Notes: a model not told the origin generated them from the letters alone. 64,000 bases of DNA from Streptomyces akebiae (GCF_019599145.1 NZ_CP080647.1:7316001-7380000); one strand, 5' to 3'; positions 42,583 through 50,443 are shown, numbered from the stretch's first letter. Program-made: numbers and translations.

Positions 42583-44073
42583 ATGACCGAACTCGTGGAA
42601 CACGGACAGCTGTTCATCGGCGGGGCGCTGACCGACCCCCTGGGCACGGACGTCATCGAGGTGGTCTCGCCGCACACGGAGGAGGTCATCGGCCGCGTCC
42701 CGCACGCCTCGCGCGCGGACGTCGACCGGGCCGTGGCCGCCGCGCGCCACGCCTTCGACCACGGCCCCTGGCCCCGTACGACCCTCGCCGAGCGGATCGA
42801 GGTCGTCGCCCGGATCAAGGACGCCTTCGCCGTGCGCCACGAGGAGTTCGCCCGGATCATCAGCTCCGAGAACGGCACCCCCTTCACCTCCAGCGTGATG
42901 GTGCAGGCCCTCGCGTCGATGATGGCGTGGGACGCGGCGATCACCACCGCCCGCGACTTCACGTACGAGGAGGGGCGCGACGGCGTGCTCGGCCGGATCC
43001 TCGTCCGGCGCGAGCCGGTCGGGGTGGTCGCGGCGGTCGTCCCCTGGAACGTGCCCCAGTTCACCGCCGCCGCCAAACTCGCCCCCGCCCTCCTCGCCGG
43101 CTGCCCGGCCATTCTGAAGGTCTCGCCCGAAACCCCCCTGGACGCCTACCTGTTGGCGGAGATCGCCGCCGAGGCCGGACTGCCCGAGGGCGTGCTCTCG
43201 ATCCTTCCCGCCGACCGTGAGGTCAGCGAGTACCTGGTCGGGCACCCGGGCGTCGACAAGGTCTCCTTCACCGGCTCGGTCGCCGCGGGCAAACGCGTCA
43301 TGGAGGTCGCCGCCCGCAACCTCACCCGCGTCACCCTGGAGTTGGGCGGCAAGTCGGCGGCGGTGATCCTCCCCGACGCCGACGCGCAGACCGCCGTGAA
43401 CGGCATCGCCCCCTTCGCCTGGATGATCAACGGCCAGGCGTGCGTGGCCCAGACCCGCATCCTCGTCCCGCGCGGCCGCTACGACGAGTTCGCCGAGGCC
43501 TTCGCGGCCTACGCCTCCGCCCTGAAGGTCGGCGACCCGCTGGACCCGGCCACCGAACTGGGCCCGCTGGTCGCCGCCCGCCAGCAGCGCCGCAGCCTCG
43601 ACTACATACGCATCGGGCAGGAGGAAGGCGCGAAGATCCTCACCGGCGGCGGCCGTCCGGCGGGCCTGGAGCGCGGCTGGTACGTCGAACCGACCCTCTT
43701 CGGCGACGTCGACAACTCCATGCGCATCGCCCGGGAGGAGATCTTCGGCCCGGTGATCTGCCTCCTGCCCTACGGCGACGAGGCCGAGGCCGTACGCATC
43801 GCCAACGACTCCGACTACGGGCTCAGCGGCAGCGTCTGGACCGCCGACGACGAACGCGGCATCGACATCGCCCGCCGGGTCCGCACCGGCACCTACTCCG
43901 TCAACACCTTCAGCCTCGACATGCTCGGCCCCTTCGGCGGCTACAAGAACTCGGGCCTGGGGCGCGAGTTCGGCCCCGAGGGCTACGGCGAGTACCTGGA
44001 ACACAAGATGATCCATCTGCCCGCCGGTTACGAGCCGCCCGCCGGCGTCAGCGCGGGCAAGGGGGTCGGGTGA
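42583..44073 (+). CDS. NAD(P)-dependent aldehyde dehydrogenase
   Basis: A 496-residue ALDH. Landmarks are VVPWNVPQF (cofactor), FTGSVAAGKRVME (nucleotide turn), catalytic Glu253 in LELGGKS and nucleophile Cys287 in MINGQACVAQTR. It oxidises an aldehyde to acid. Three operator-like elements crowd its promoter (KstR-type, GGAACTG palindrome, CTGAC palindrome), and a ferredoxin gene overlaps its end. Together these point to a lipid/steroid side-chain aldehyde, for instance produced by a P450; the M. tuberculosis KstR regulon also includes an ALDH (Rv0223c, recalled). Confidence 0.92.
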   Translation: MTELVEHGQLFIGGALTDPLGTDVIEVVSPHTEEVIGRVPHASRADVDRAVAAARHAFDHGPWPRTTLAERIEVVARIKDAFAVRHEEFARIISSENGTPFTSSVMVQALASMMAWDAAITTARDFTYEEGRDGVLGRILVRREPVGVVAAVVPWNVPQFTAAAKLAPALLAGCPAILKVSPETPLDAYLLAEIAAEAGLPEGVLSILPADREVSEYLVGHPGVDKVSFTGSVAAGKRVMEVAARNLTRVTLELGGKSAAVILPDADAQTAVNGIAPFAWMINGQACVAQTRILVPRGRYDEFAEAFAAYASALKVGDPLDPATELGPLVAARQQRRSLDYIRIGQEEGAKILTGGGRPAGLERGWYVEPTLFGDVDNSMRIAREEIFGPVICLLPYGDEAEAVRIANDSDYGLSGSVWTADDERGIDIARRVRTGTYSVNTFSLDMLGPFGGYKNSGLGREFGPEGYGEYLEHKMIHLPAGYEPPAGVSAGKGVG

Positions 44074-44306
44074 TGGGCGACCGCTGGCACGTGGAGGTCG
44101 ACCGCGCCCTCTGCATCGGTTCCGCCCAGTGCGTCCACCTCGCCCCGGACGCCTTCCGCCTCGACTCCGCCATGCAGTCCCACCCCACCGAACCGGACAC
44201 CGACGCCCACGAACGCGTCCTGAAGGCGGCGGAGGGCTGCCCGGTGGAGGCGATCTCCATCGCCCTGCTCGGAAGCGGGGAGCCGGTGTTCCCGCCGGAG
44301 GAGTAG
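44073..44306 (+). CDS. Small [3Fe-4S]-type ferredoxin
   Basis: A 77-residue ferredoxin. Cys14 and Cys20 in LCIGSAQCVHLAPDAF and Cys56 in EGCPVEAI give three cluster ligands with the middle position of the usual C-x2-C-x2-C missing, as in P450-partner [3Fe-4S] ferredoxins. It probably feeds electrons to an actinobacterial P450. The only P450 in the window is the CYP125-like one 16 kb away, sharing the KstR-type signal. The ATG overlaps the ALDH stop (TGATG). Confidence 0.9.
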   Translation: MGDRWHVEVDRALCIGSAQCVHLAPDAFRLDSAMQSHPTEPDTDAHERVLKAAEGCPVEAISIALLGSGEPVFPPEE

Positions 44307-44393
44307 GGGTCTGCGCTCTGCGGTCGGCACGCGAAACGATCACCGCACGCGGGGCGGGAACGGGACCGAAAGGTAAAAAATCCCTTTCGGGGG

Positions 44394-44421
44394 TTGTGTT
44401 CTCGTATGGGCGTTCTATCGT
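44394..44421 (+). promoter_or_regulatory. Candidate HrdB-type promoter of the orphan riboswitch RNA
   Basis: TTGTGT (44394-44399) and TATCGT (44416-44421) are separated by 16 bases, close to Streptomyces housekeeping promoters. A start near 44428 would make an RNA beginning just before the TPP riboswitch region. Confidence 0.5.
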
Positions 44422-44431
44422 AGAAATCAGC

Positions 44432-44616
44432 CTACGAGGCGAGTGAGGGAGCCGACCGGAGTAGCCGACATGGGCGCGAGGTAGCAGATCCGCCGGTGCC
44501 GACGTCGACGGTCGGGCTGAGAGGCCGGAAGGCAGCAGGACAGGGCCGGAAGGCGACCCCCAGCACCTGATCCGGGTAATACCGGCGCAGGGAACCCGTC
44601 TCGTAGGTCTTTTCGT
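44432..44616 (+). ncRNA. TPP (THI-box) riboswitch without a thiamine gene downstream
   Basis: The aptamer core spans about 44484-44596: CCGGTGCC, GGGCTGAGAGG, ACCTGATCCGGG, and GGTAATACCGGCGCAGGGAA, all highly conserved in TPP riboswitches. Outside it, CCTACGAG (44431-44438) pairs perfectly with CTCGTAGG (44600-44607), closing the structure before TCTTTTC. On the + strand the next gene is a glycosyltransferase 970 bases away, and the intervening kstR runs antisense. No thiC, thi biosynthesis or transport gene lies in the window. Confidence 0.92.
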
Positions 44617-44645
44617 GTGCCCGCCGGCCCTTTCGGCTGCCCGCT

Positions 44646-44700
44646 TCCGGCTCCTTCCGGCTCCGCTCCGGCTCCTTCCGGCTCCTTCCGGCTCCTTCGG
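44646..44700. repeat. 10-bp tandem repeat (TTCCGGCTCC)n
   Basis: About five slightly degenerate head-to-tail copies of TTCCGGCTCC between the TPP riboswitch and the kstR stop codon. It is noncoding and ends 2 bases before kstR. Confidence 0.8.
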
Positions 44701-44701
44701 G

Positions 44702-45364
44702 CTACGCCCGCTCCCGCCGCTCCGGGGCCGTCAGGTCGATCAGCCGGCACACCGTCTCGATGTCGATCTTCACCTGGGCGATGGAGGCGCGGCCGGAGAG
44801 CCAGGTGATGAGGGCCGAGTGCCAGGTGTGCTCGATGACGCGGACCGCCGACAGCTGCTCCGCGGTCGGGCTCTCCAGCCCCATGGCGTCGAGGATGATC
44901 GCGGTGGTCTGGTGGGAGACCTGGTCGACCTCCGGGCTGACGCTGCGGTCGGCGAAGGTCAGGGCGCGCACCATGGCGTCGGCGAGGTGGGGCTCGCGCT
45001 GCAGGGCCCGGAAGGCGCGCATCAGGGTCTCGGCGACGCGCTCGGCGGCCGTCTCGCCGGACGGGGGCTTCTTGCGGAGCGTGCCGTGCATGTGCTCCAG
45101 CTGGTCCTGCATGGTGGCGACCAGCAGATGGATCTTGGAGGGGAAGTAGCGATAGAGGGTTCCGAGGGCGACCTGCGAGGACTCCGCGACCTCCCGCATC
45201 TGCACGGCGTCGAAACCGCCCCGGCTGGCCAACTGGGCACTGGCGTGCAGGATGCGGCGCCGGCGTGCCTCCTGGCGCTCCGTGAGGGGCGGCGAGTCCG
45301 GTCGCGTGCTGCCGGCATCCACCTTGGCCTCCAGCTTGGTCTCCACCTTGGCTTCCGCAGGCAT
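44702..45364 (-). CDS. kstR: TetR-family repressor, KstR-like (cholesterol catabolism regulator)
   Basis: A 220-residue TetR regulator. A charged, repetitive N-terminus (about 1-28, KVETKLEAKVDA) precedes the DNA-binding domain RRRRILHASAQLASRGGFDAVQMREVAESSQVALGTLYRYFPSKIHLLVATM (about 36-87). The GG-[YF]-[DE]-AVQMR and TLYRYFPSK-HLLV segments, ADRSVSPEVDQV and the C-terminal WLSGRASIAQVK block agree with my memory of mycobacterial KstR, which binds steroid CoA thioesters. A perfect KstR-consensus site in its own promoter (45514) and sites at other lipid genes in the window support this. ATG at 45364; weak ribosome site. Confidence 0.85.
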   Translation of the reverse strand: MPAEAKVETKLEAKVDAGSTRPDSPPLTERQEARRRRILHASAQLASRGGFDAVQMREVAESSQVALGTLYRYFPSKIHLLVATMQDQLEHMHGTLRKKPPSGETAAERVAETLMRAFRALQREPHLADAMVRALTFADRSVSPEVDQVSHQTTAIILDAMGLESPTAEQLSAVRVIEHTWHSALITWLSGRASIAQVKIDIETVCRLIDLTAPERRERA

Positions 45365-45513
45365 GGTTCTCGTTCCGTGACAGTCGTGACGGTCGGTGAG
45401 GATATGCGATCACAGAGCATGCCAGGGCGGGTGCCGTGGCGTGAATCACCTGATCCATCTCTCACAGCGGTTCTACCAGCCGGTAGATTCAGAGCCTCTT
45501 GAACGATCAACTC

Positions 45514-45527
45514 TGAAACTTGTTCTA
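45514..45527. promoter_or_regulatory. KstR operator consensus match between kstR and the glycosyltransferase
   Basis: TGAAACTTGTTCTA fits TnnAACnnGTTnnA at all fixed positions. It lies in the divergent spacer of kstR and the glycosyltransferase operon, so it may give autoregulation and control of the operon. Confidence 0.8.
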
Positions 45528-45581
45528 GATTACCGTCTCGTCGTAATCTCACGGGAAATCGCAGTGAGAAGGGGGCCAGGA

Positions 45582-46982
45582 GTGACCGCTGAGGCCAGTC
45601 GGGCGGGGTCCCGACGTGACCTTGCCGCCGACGGCGGGCGACCGCTCGACATCGCGCTCCTCACCTATAAAGGGAACCCGTTCTGCGGGGGCCAGGGCGT
45701 CTACGTACGGCACCTCTCGCGCGAGCTGGCCCGTCTCGGCCACCGGGTCGAGGTGATCGGCTCCCAGCCCTACCCCGTGCTCGACGAGGACGCCGTCCCC
45801 GTCGACGGACCGGGCGGGATCTCCCTCACCGAGCTGCCCAGCCTCGACCTCTACCGGCAGCCCGACCCCTTCCGCACCCCGAAGCGGGACGAGTACCGCG
45901 ACTGGATCGACGCCCTCGAAGTGGCGACGATGTGGACCGGCGGTTTCCCCGAGCCGCTGACCTTCTCGCTCCGCGCCCGCCGTCATCTGCGCGCCCGGCG
46001 CGGCGAGTTCGACGTCGTCCACGACAACCAGACCCTCGGGTACGGGCTGCTGGGGGACGTGGGCGCCCCGCTCGTCACCACCATCCACCACCCCATCACC
46101 GTCGACCGGCAGTTGGAGCTGGACGCGGCCGAGGGCCGGCAGCGCCGGATGTCCGTACGCCGCTGGTACGCCTTCACCCGCATGCAGAAGCGGGTCGCGC
46201 GACGGCTGCCGTCCGTGCTCACCGTCTCCGGCACCTCCCGCCAGGAGATCGTCGACCACCTCGGCGTGCGCGACGACCGGATGCACGTCGTGCACATCGG
46301 CGCCGACACCGACCTCTTCTCGCCGAATTCCGCCGTGCCGCAGGTGCCCGGCCGGATCGTCACCACCTCCAGCGCGGACGTGCCGCTCAAGGGACTCGTC
46401 TTCCTCGTCGAGGCGCTCGCCAAGGTGCGCACCGAGCACACCACCGCCCATCTGGTCGTCGTCGGGAAGCGGCCCACCGAGGGCCCGGTCGCCCAGGCGG
46501 TCGAGCGGTACGGCCTCGAAGGCGCCGTCGAGTTCGTCAAGGGCATCTCCGACGCCGAACTCGTCGACCTGGTCCGCTCGGCCGAGGTCGCCTGCGTGCC
46601 CTCGCTGTACGAGGGGTTCTCGCTGCCCGCCGCCGAGGCCATGGCCACCGGTACGCCGCTGGTCGCCACCACCGGCGGAGCCATACCGGAGGTCGCCGGA
46701 CCCGACGGCGAGACATGCCTCGCGGTGCCCCCGGGTGACCCGGGCGCCCTGGCCACCGCGCTCGGTCGGCTGCTCGGCGACCCCGACCTGCGGCAGCGGC
46801 TCGGCCGCGCGGGACGCGAGCGCGTACTGCGGCGATTCACCTGGGCCAAGGCGGCCGAGGGCACGGTCGCCCACTACCGCGAGGCGATCGCCCGTACGGC
46901 GCTCGAAGGCGCCGAAGCCGTCGAAGAAGTAGTTGAAGCAAACCGCGAAAGCGCCAACCGCGAAAGCAGGGCCACGTGCTGA
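45582..46982 (+). CDS. GT4-type glycosyltransferase
   Basis: A 466-residue retaining glycosyltransferase of GT-B fold. N-terminal domain: IALLTYKGNPFCGGQGVYVRHLSRELARLGHRVEVIG. C-terminal domain: TTSSADVPLKGLVFLVEALAKV and CVPSLYEGFSLPAAEAMATGTPLVATTGGAIPEV, with the E-x7-E nucleotide-sugar motif. The C-terminal tail is Glu/Asn/Arg-rich. It is first of a tight operon with a methyltransferase (7-base overlap) and a toroid protein, and divergent from kstR. GTG at 45582 has GGGGG at 6 nt; GTG 45564 is the alternative. Acceptor unknown. Confidence 0.88.
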   Translation: MTAEASRAGSRRDLAADGGRPLDIALLTYKGNPFCGGQGVYVRHLSRELARLGHRVEVIGSQPYPVLDEDAVPVDGPGGISLTELPSLDLYRQPDPFRTPKRDEYRDWIDALEVATMWTGGFPEPLTFSLRARRHLRARRGEFDVVHDNQTLGYGLLGDVGAPLVTTIHHPITVDRQLELDAAEGRQRRMSVRRWYAFTRMQKRVARRLPSVLTVSGTSRQEIVDHLGVRDDRMHVVHIGADTDLFSPNSAVPQVPGRIVTTSSADVPLKGLVFLVEALAKVRTEHTTAHLVVVGKRPTEGPVAQAVERYGLEGAVEFVKGISDAELVDLVRSAEVACVPSLYEGFSLPAAEAMATGTPLVATTGGAIPEVAGPDGETCLAVPPGDPGALATALGRLLGDPDLRQRLGRAGRERVLRRFTWAKAAEGTVAHYREAIARTALEGAEAVEEVVEANRESANRESRATC

Positions 46983-47752
46983 CCGTCGACTTCTCCCGGT
47001 TCCCCCTCGCCCCCGGGGACCGGGTCCTGGATCTCGGCTGTGGAGCGGGCCGGCACGCCTTCGAGTGCTACCGGCGCGGCGCCCAGGTCGTGGCCCTCGA
47101 CCAGAACGCCGAGGAGATCCGCGAGGTCGCCAAGTGGTTCGCGGCGATGAAGGAGGCGGGCGAGGCCCCCGAGGGCGCCAGCGCCACCGCGATGGAGGGC
47201 GACGCCCTCGCGCTGCCCTTCCCCGACGAGTCCTTCGACGTCGTCATCATCTCCGAGGTGATGGAGCACATCCCCGACGACAAGGGTGTACTCGCCGAGA
47301 TGGTCCGGGTGCTCAAGCCCGGCGGCCGCATAGCCGTCACCGTCCCGCGCTACGGCCCCGAGAAGGTCTGCTGGGCGCTCTCGGACGCGTACCACGAGGT
47401 CGAGGGCGGCCACATCCGCATCTACAAGGCGGACGAACTGCTGGCCAAGATCCGCGAGGCGGGCCTCAAGCCGTACGGCACCCACCACGCCCACGCCCTG
47501 CACTCGCCCTACTGGTGGCTGAAGTGCGCGTTCGGCGTCGACAACGACAAGGCGCTGCCCGTGCGGGCGTACCACAAGCTGCTGGTCTGGGACATCATGA
47601 AGAAGCCCCTGGCCACGCGGGTCGCCGAGGAGGCGCTGAACCCGCTGATCGGCAAGAGCTTCGTGGCGTACGCGACCAAGCCGCACCTGCCGGTCGCCGC
47701 TGCCACCACCGCGTCCGCCGCCACCGCCGCTGCTTCGGCGGACGCCAAGTGA
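46976..47752 (+). CDS. Class I SAM-dependent methyltransferase
   Basis: A 258-residue methyltransferase: RVLDLGCGAGRHAFECYRRG (SAM-binding motif I), VVALDQNAEEI (II), FPDESFDVVIISEVMEHIPDD (post-motif) and VLKPGGRIAVTVPRYG. It resembles UbiE/Methyltransf_11 enzymes. The C-terminal region has SPYWWLKCAFGVDNDKALPVRAYHKLLVWDIM, and an Ala/Thr-rich end. The GTG start overlaps the glycosyltransferase end by 7 bases and the stop overlaps the next GTG (GTGA), so it is translated from one operon. The substrate, perhaps a lipid or glycolipid, is unknown. Confidence 0.88.
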   Translation: MLTVDFSRFPLAPGDRVLDLGCGAGRHAFECYRRGAQVVALDQNAEEIREVAKWFAAMKEAGEAPEGASATAMEGDALALPFPDESFDVVIISEVMEHIPDDKGVLAEMVRVLKPGGRIAVTVPRYGPEKVCWALSDAYHEVEGGHIRIYKADELLAKIREAGLKPYGTHHAHALHSPYWWLKCAFGVDNDKALPVRAYHKLLVWDIMKKPLATRVAEEALNPLIGKSFVAYATKPHLPVAAATTASAATAAASADAK

Positions 47753-48816
47753 CGACCCCCCGGACAGAACACCTGGTCCTGCCCGGGGTCCTCACCGCGG
47801 AGGAGGCCGACGCCACCGTGCGGGGCATCCTCGCGGTGCAGCGCGCGGACGGTGCCATCCCGTGGTTCCGCGGACACCACCTCGACCCGTGGGACCACAC
47901 CGAGGCGGCCATGGCCCTGGACGCGGCCGGTGAGCACGAGGCCGCCGAGCGCGCCTACGAGTGGCTGCGCCGCCACCAGAACGAGGACGGCTCCTGGTAC
48001 GCCGCGTACGCCGACGGCGACGCCCACGACGTCACCGACCGGGGCCGGGAGACCAACTTCGTCGCGTACATAGCCGTCGGCGTCTGGCACCACTACCTGG
48101 CCACCGGCGACGACACCTTCCTCGACCGCATGTGGCCCGCCGTCTACGCGGCGATCGAATGCGTCCTGCGGCTCCAGCAGCCCGGCGGCCAGATCGGCTG
48201 GAAGCGCGAGGACGACGGCACACCGGTCGACGACGCCCTGTTGACGGGCAGTTCGTCCATCCACCACGCCCTGCGCTGCGCCCTCGCCATCGCCGAGCAG
48301 CGCGAGGAGCCGCAGCCCGACTGGGAGTTGGCGGTCGGCACGCTGCGGCACGCGATCCGCAGGCATCCCGAGCGGTTCCTCGACAAGGACCGCTACTCGA
48401 TGGACTGGTATTACCCGGTGCTCGGTGGCGCGCTCACCGGCGCCGAGGCCAAGTCGCGGGTCGAGGAGGGCTGGGACCGTTTCGTCGTCCCCGGGTTCGG
48501 TGTCCGCTGTGTGGTCCCCAACCCGTGGGTGACCGGCGGCGAGTCGGCCGAACTCGCCCTGGCCCTCTGGGCGATGGGCGAGTCCGACCGTGCCCTGGAG
48601 ATACTGCAGTCCATCCAGCACCTTCGCGACCCCGAGTCGGGCCTGTACTGGACGGGTTACGTCTTCGAGGACAGGGCCGTCTGGCCGGAGGAACTGACCT
48701 CCTGGACCGCGGGGTCGCTCCTGCTGGCCGTGGCCGCGCTGGGCGGCGACGAGGCCACGTGCGCGGTCTTCGGCGGGGAGCGTCTGCCGCGTGGGCTGGA
48801 CGCGGAGTGCTGCTGA
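47749..48816 (+). CDS. Prenyltransferase/squalene-oxidase-repeat (alpha/alpha-toroid) protein
   Basis: A 355-residue soluble toroid protein. Repeats include TVRGILAVQRADGAIPWFRGHHLDPWDHTEAAMAL, AYEWLRRHQNEDGSWYAAY and IECVLRLQQPGGQIGWKRE, with QNEDGSW and related motifs. No signal peptide and no class II cyclase DxDD are seen. It ends the glycosyltransferase/methyltransferase operon through a GTGA overlap. It could be a terpenoid-type enzyme or a glycosidase/epimerase-like toroid acting on the operon's lipid or sugar product. Distinct from the surface toroid at 38628. Confidence 0.83.
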   Translation: MTTPRTEHLVLPGVLTAEEADATVRGILAVQRADGAIPWFRGHHLDPWDHTEAAMALDAAGEHEAAERAYEWLRRHQNEDGSWYAAYADGDAHDVTDRGRETNFVAYIAVGVWHHYLATGDDTFLDRMWPAVYAAIECVLRLQQPGGQIGWKREDDGTPVDDALLTGSSSIHHALRCALAIAEQREEPQPDWELAVGTLRHAIRRHPERFLDKDRYSMDWYYPVLGGALTGAEAKSRVEEGWDRFVVPGFGVRCVVPNPWVTGGESAELALALWAMGESDRALEILQSIQHLRDPESGLYWTGYVFEDRAVWPEELTSWTAGSLLLAVAALGGDEATCAVFGGERLPRGLDAECC

Positions 48817-48841
48817 GCCGAGGCCGGCGGTCGACCGCCGG

Positions 48842-48922
48842 CCCGGTGGCCCGGAAAGCACGGGGCGCGGCCCCTGCCTGTCAGGGGCGCGGGGATCTGC
48901 GCGACCAGCCCCCACCGGACCC
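48842..48922 (-). repeat. Dispersed repeat, copy 3 (reverse orientation)
   Basis: GGGGCGCGGGGATCTGCGCGACCAGCCCCCACCGGACCCG is the reverse complement of the core seen at 7187 and 52709; adjacent AGCACGGGGCGCGGCCCCTG can form a hairpin. It lies after the toroid gene and before the tandem operator array. Confidence 0.75.
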
Positions 48923-48934
48923 GCACTCGCTCAA

Positions 48935-48990
48935 TGACGGTGCGTCAATGACGGTGCGTCAATGACGGTGCGTCAATGACGGTGCATCCG
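48935..48990. repeat. 14-bp tandem array of palindrome TGACGGTGCGTCA
   Basis: Three exact head-to-tail copies of TGACGGTGCGTCAA (48935, 48949, 48963) and a fourth diverged copy (48977) that encodes the last codons of the small membrane gene. Each unit is a TGAC-N5-GTCA palindrome like those at 42542, 50368 and 58965. This is either a multi-site operator or a slippage-expanded one. Confidence 0.85.
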
Positions 48991-49260
48991 ATTGGCGATG
49001 GCGTGTCCCACGAACAGGTAGACGACGGCCGCCAGGCCGTACCCGGCCACCACCCGGGCCCACTGCTCGTCGAACGTGAACAGGTCGTGCGACCAGCCGG
49101 CGAGCCAGCGGGCCGCGTCATGGACGAACTGCACGAAGTCGTTCGTGCCGTTCGCGCCCAGCAGGTACATCAGGATCCACAGGCCGAGGATGAACGCCAT
49201 GACATCGGCGACGATCGCGATGACCCGGCCCGCCTGATTGGAACCGCTATATCGAGACAT
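48973..49260 (-). CDS. Small membrane protein, conserved hypothetical
   Basis: A 95-residue protein with two membrane helices (VIAIVADVMAFILGLWILMYLLG near 13-35 and VVAGYGLAAVVYLFVGHAIA near 68-88) and a short NDFVQFVHDAARWL amphipathic part between. It ends NRMHRH; its last codons lie in the fourth unit of the tandem palindrome array. A family of similar Streptomyces proteins exists, function unknown. ATG at 49260. Confidence 0.75.
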   Translation of the reverse strand: MSRYSGSNQAGRVIAIVADVMAFILGLWILMYLLGANGTNDFVQFVHDAARWLAGWSHDLFTFDEQWARVVAGYGLAAVVYLFVGHAIANRMHRH

Positions 49261-49345
49261 GCCTGACGGGTTGCCCGTCGGGCCCCGACGAAACCTCGTT
49301 CGACTCCGCGATCCCCCTCGGCGCCCCCCGAAGCCTCCTCGTGGC

Positions 49346-50356
49346 CTAGGAGTTGAGCTCCGCCAGCACCCGCAACGTATGCGGATCGGGGGCCAGTACG
49401 AGCAGGTCCGTCACCGGTCCCTTCCGCCACGACTCCAGCCGTTCCGCGATCCGTTCCCGCGGCCCGACCAGTGAGATCTCGTCCGCGAAGGCGTCCGGTA
49501 CGGCGAGCACGGCCTCCTCACGCCGCCCGTCGAGGAAGAGCCGCTGGATGCGCCGGGCCTCCTCCTCGTACCCCATGCGGGCCATGAGGTCGGCGTGGAA
49601 GTTTCGCCGGGCGTGCCCCATCCCGCCGATGTAGAAACCGAGCATGGCCTTCACGGGCAACAGCCCCTCGGCGACGTCGTCACAGACCCTCGCCCGTGCC
49701 ATGGGTGCGATGAGGAAGCCGTCGGGCACGTCGGTCAGGGAGGCCTCGTAGACATCGGTCCGCGACGGCGACCAGTACAACGGCAGCCAGCCGTCCGCGA
49801 TCCGGGTCGTCTGCGCGATGTTCTTCGGCCCCTCCGCGCCGAGCAGGACGGGGAGGTCGGCCCGCAGCGGGTGGGTGATGGGCTTCAGCGCCTTGCCGAT
49901 GCCGGAACCGTCCGGTCCGTCGTACGGGAGCGGATGGAAGCGTCCGTCGAGTTCAACCGGGGCCTCACGCCTGAGGACTTGGCGTACGACGTCGACGTAC
50001 TCCCTGGTCGCGGTCAGCGGGGACCTCGGGAACGGCCGCCCGTACCAGCCCTCGACGACCTGCGGCCCGGAGAGCCCGAGCCCGAGCAGGGCCCGCCCGC
50101 CGGAGAGGTGGTCCAGGGTCAGCGCGTGCATCGCGGTGGTCGTGGGCGACCGGGCCGCCATCTGCGCGACCGCCGTGCCCAGCTTGATCCTGGAGGTGTG
50201 CGCCGCGATCCAGGTGAGCGGCGTGAAGGCGTCCGAGCCCCAGGACTCGGCGGTCCACACCGAGTCGTACCCGAGCCGCTCCGCCTCCTGGGCGAGCGGG
50301 ACATGGTCCGCCGAGGGGCCGCGTCCCCAGTAACCGAGTGCCAGACCGAGCCGCAT
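49346..50356 (-). CDS. LLM-class F420-dependent oxidoreductase
   Basis: A 336-residue TIM-barrel luciferase-like protein: RLGLALGYWGRGPSADHVPLAQEAERLGYDSVWTAESWGSDAFTPLTWIAAHTSRIKLGTAV and LSGGRALLGLGLSGPQVVEGWYG. The WGSD and GLSGPQV segments fit F420-binding members rather than FMN types. The ATG at 50356 has AGGAGG at 7 nt. A CTGAC palindrome sits directly upstream of that ribosome site, so transcription probably starts within the operator. The substrate is unknown; shared operator with ALDH and hydratase genes suggests lipid/steroid metabolism. Confidence 0.9.
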   Translation of the reverse strand: MRLGLALGYWGRGPSADHVPLAQEAERLGYDSVWTAESWGSDAFTPLTWIAAHTSRIKLGTAVAQMAARSPTTTAMHALTLDHLSGGRALLGLGLSGPQVVEGWYGRPFPRSPLTATREYVDVVRQVLRREAPVELDGRFHPLPYDGPDGSGIGKALKPITHPLRADLPVLLGAEGPKNIAQTTRIADGWLPLYWSPSRTDVYEASLTDVPDGFLIAPMARARVCDDVAEGLLPVKAMLGFYIGGMGHARRNFHADLMARMGYEEEARRIQRLFLDGRREEAVLAVPDAFADEISLVGPRERIAERLESWRKGPVTDLLVLAPDPHTLRVLAELNS

Positions 50357-50367
50357 ACGCCTGCCTC

Positions 50368-50382
50368 CTGACGGTGCGTCAG
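50368..50382. promoter_or_regulatory. Palindromic operator CTGACGGTGCGTCAG
   Basis: Perfect 5-bp arms (CTGAC/GTCAG) around GGTGC, the same core as the tandem array at 48935. It is 12 bases before the LLM oxidoreductase start and abuts its ribosome site. Confidence 0.75.
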
Positions 50383-50413
50383 CTGTACGGGGCGGGAGGC
50401 GACTGTACGGCAA

Positions 50414-50443
50414 CGGCCCCCCGCCCGGAAGAGCGAGGGGCCG
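50414..50443 (-). terminator. Hairpin terminator after the DUF5336-like gene
   Basis: CGGCCCC (50414-50420) pairs with GGGGCCG (50437-50443), 31 bases after the DUF5336-like stop on the minus strand. Confidence 0.55.

Noticed and set aside
41392..44343. A 983-codon minus-strand frame extending the MBL-fold gene across the ALDH gene
   Set aside because: The part beyond 42420 is the antisense shadow of the ALDH; the MBL start with a regulatory site lies at 42420.
48935..48990. CRISPR array
   Set aside because: Units are directly adjacent 14-mers without spacers and there are no cas genes; this is a tandem repeat of a palindrome.
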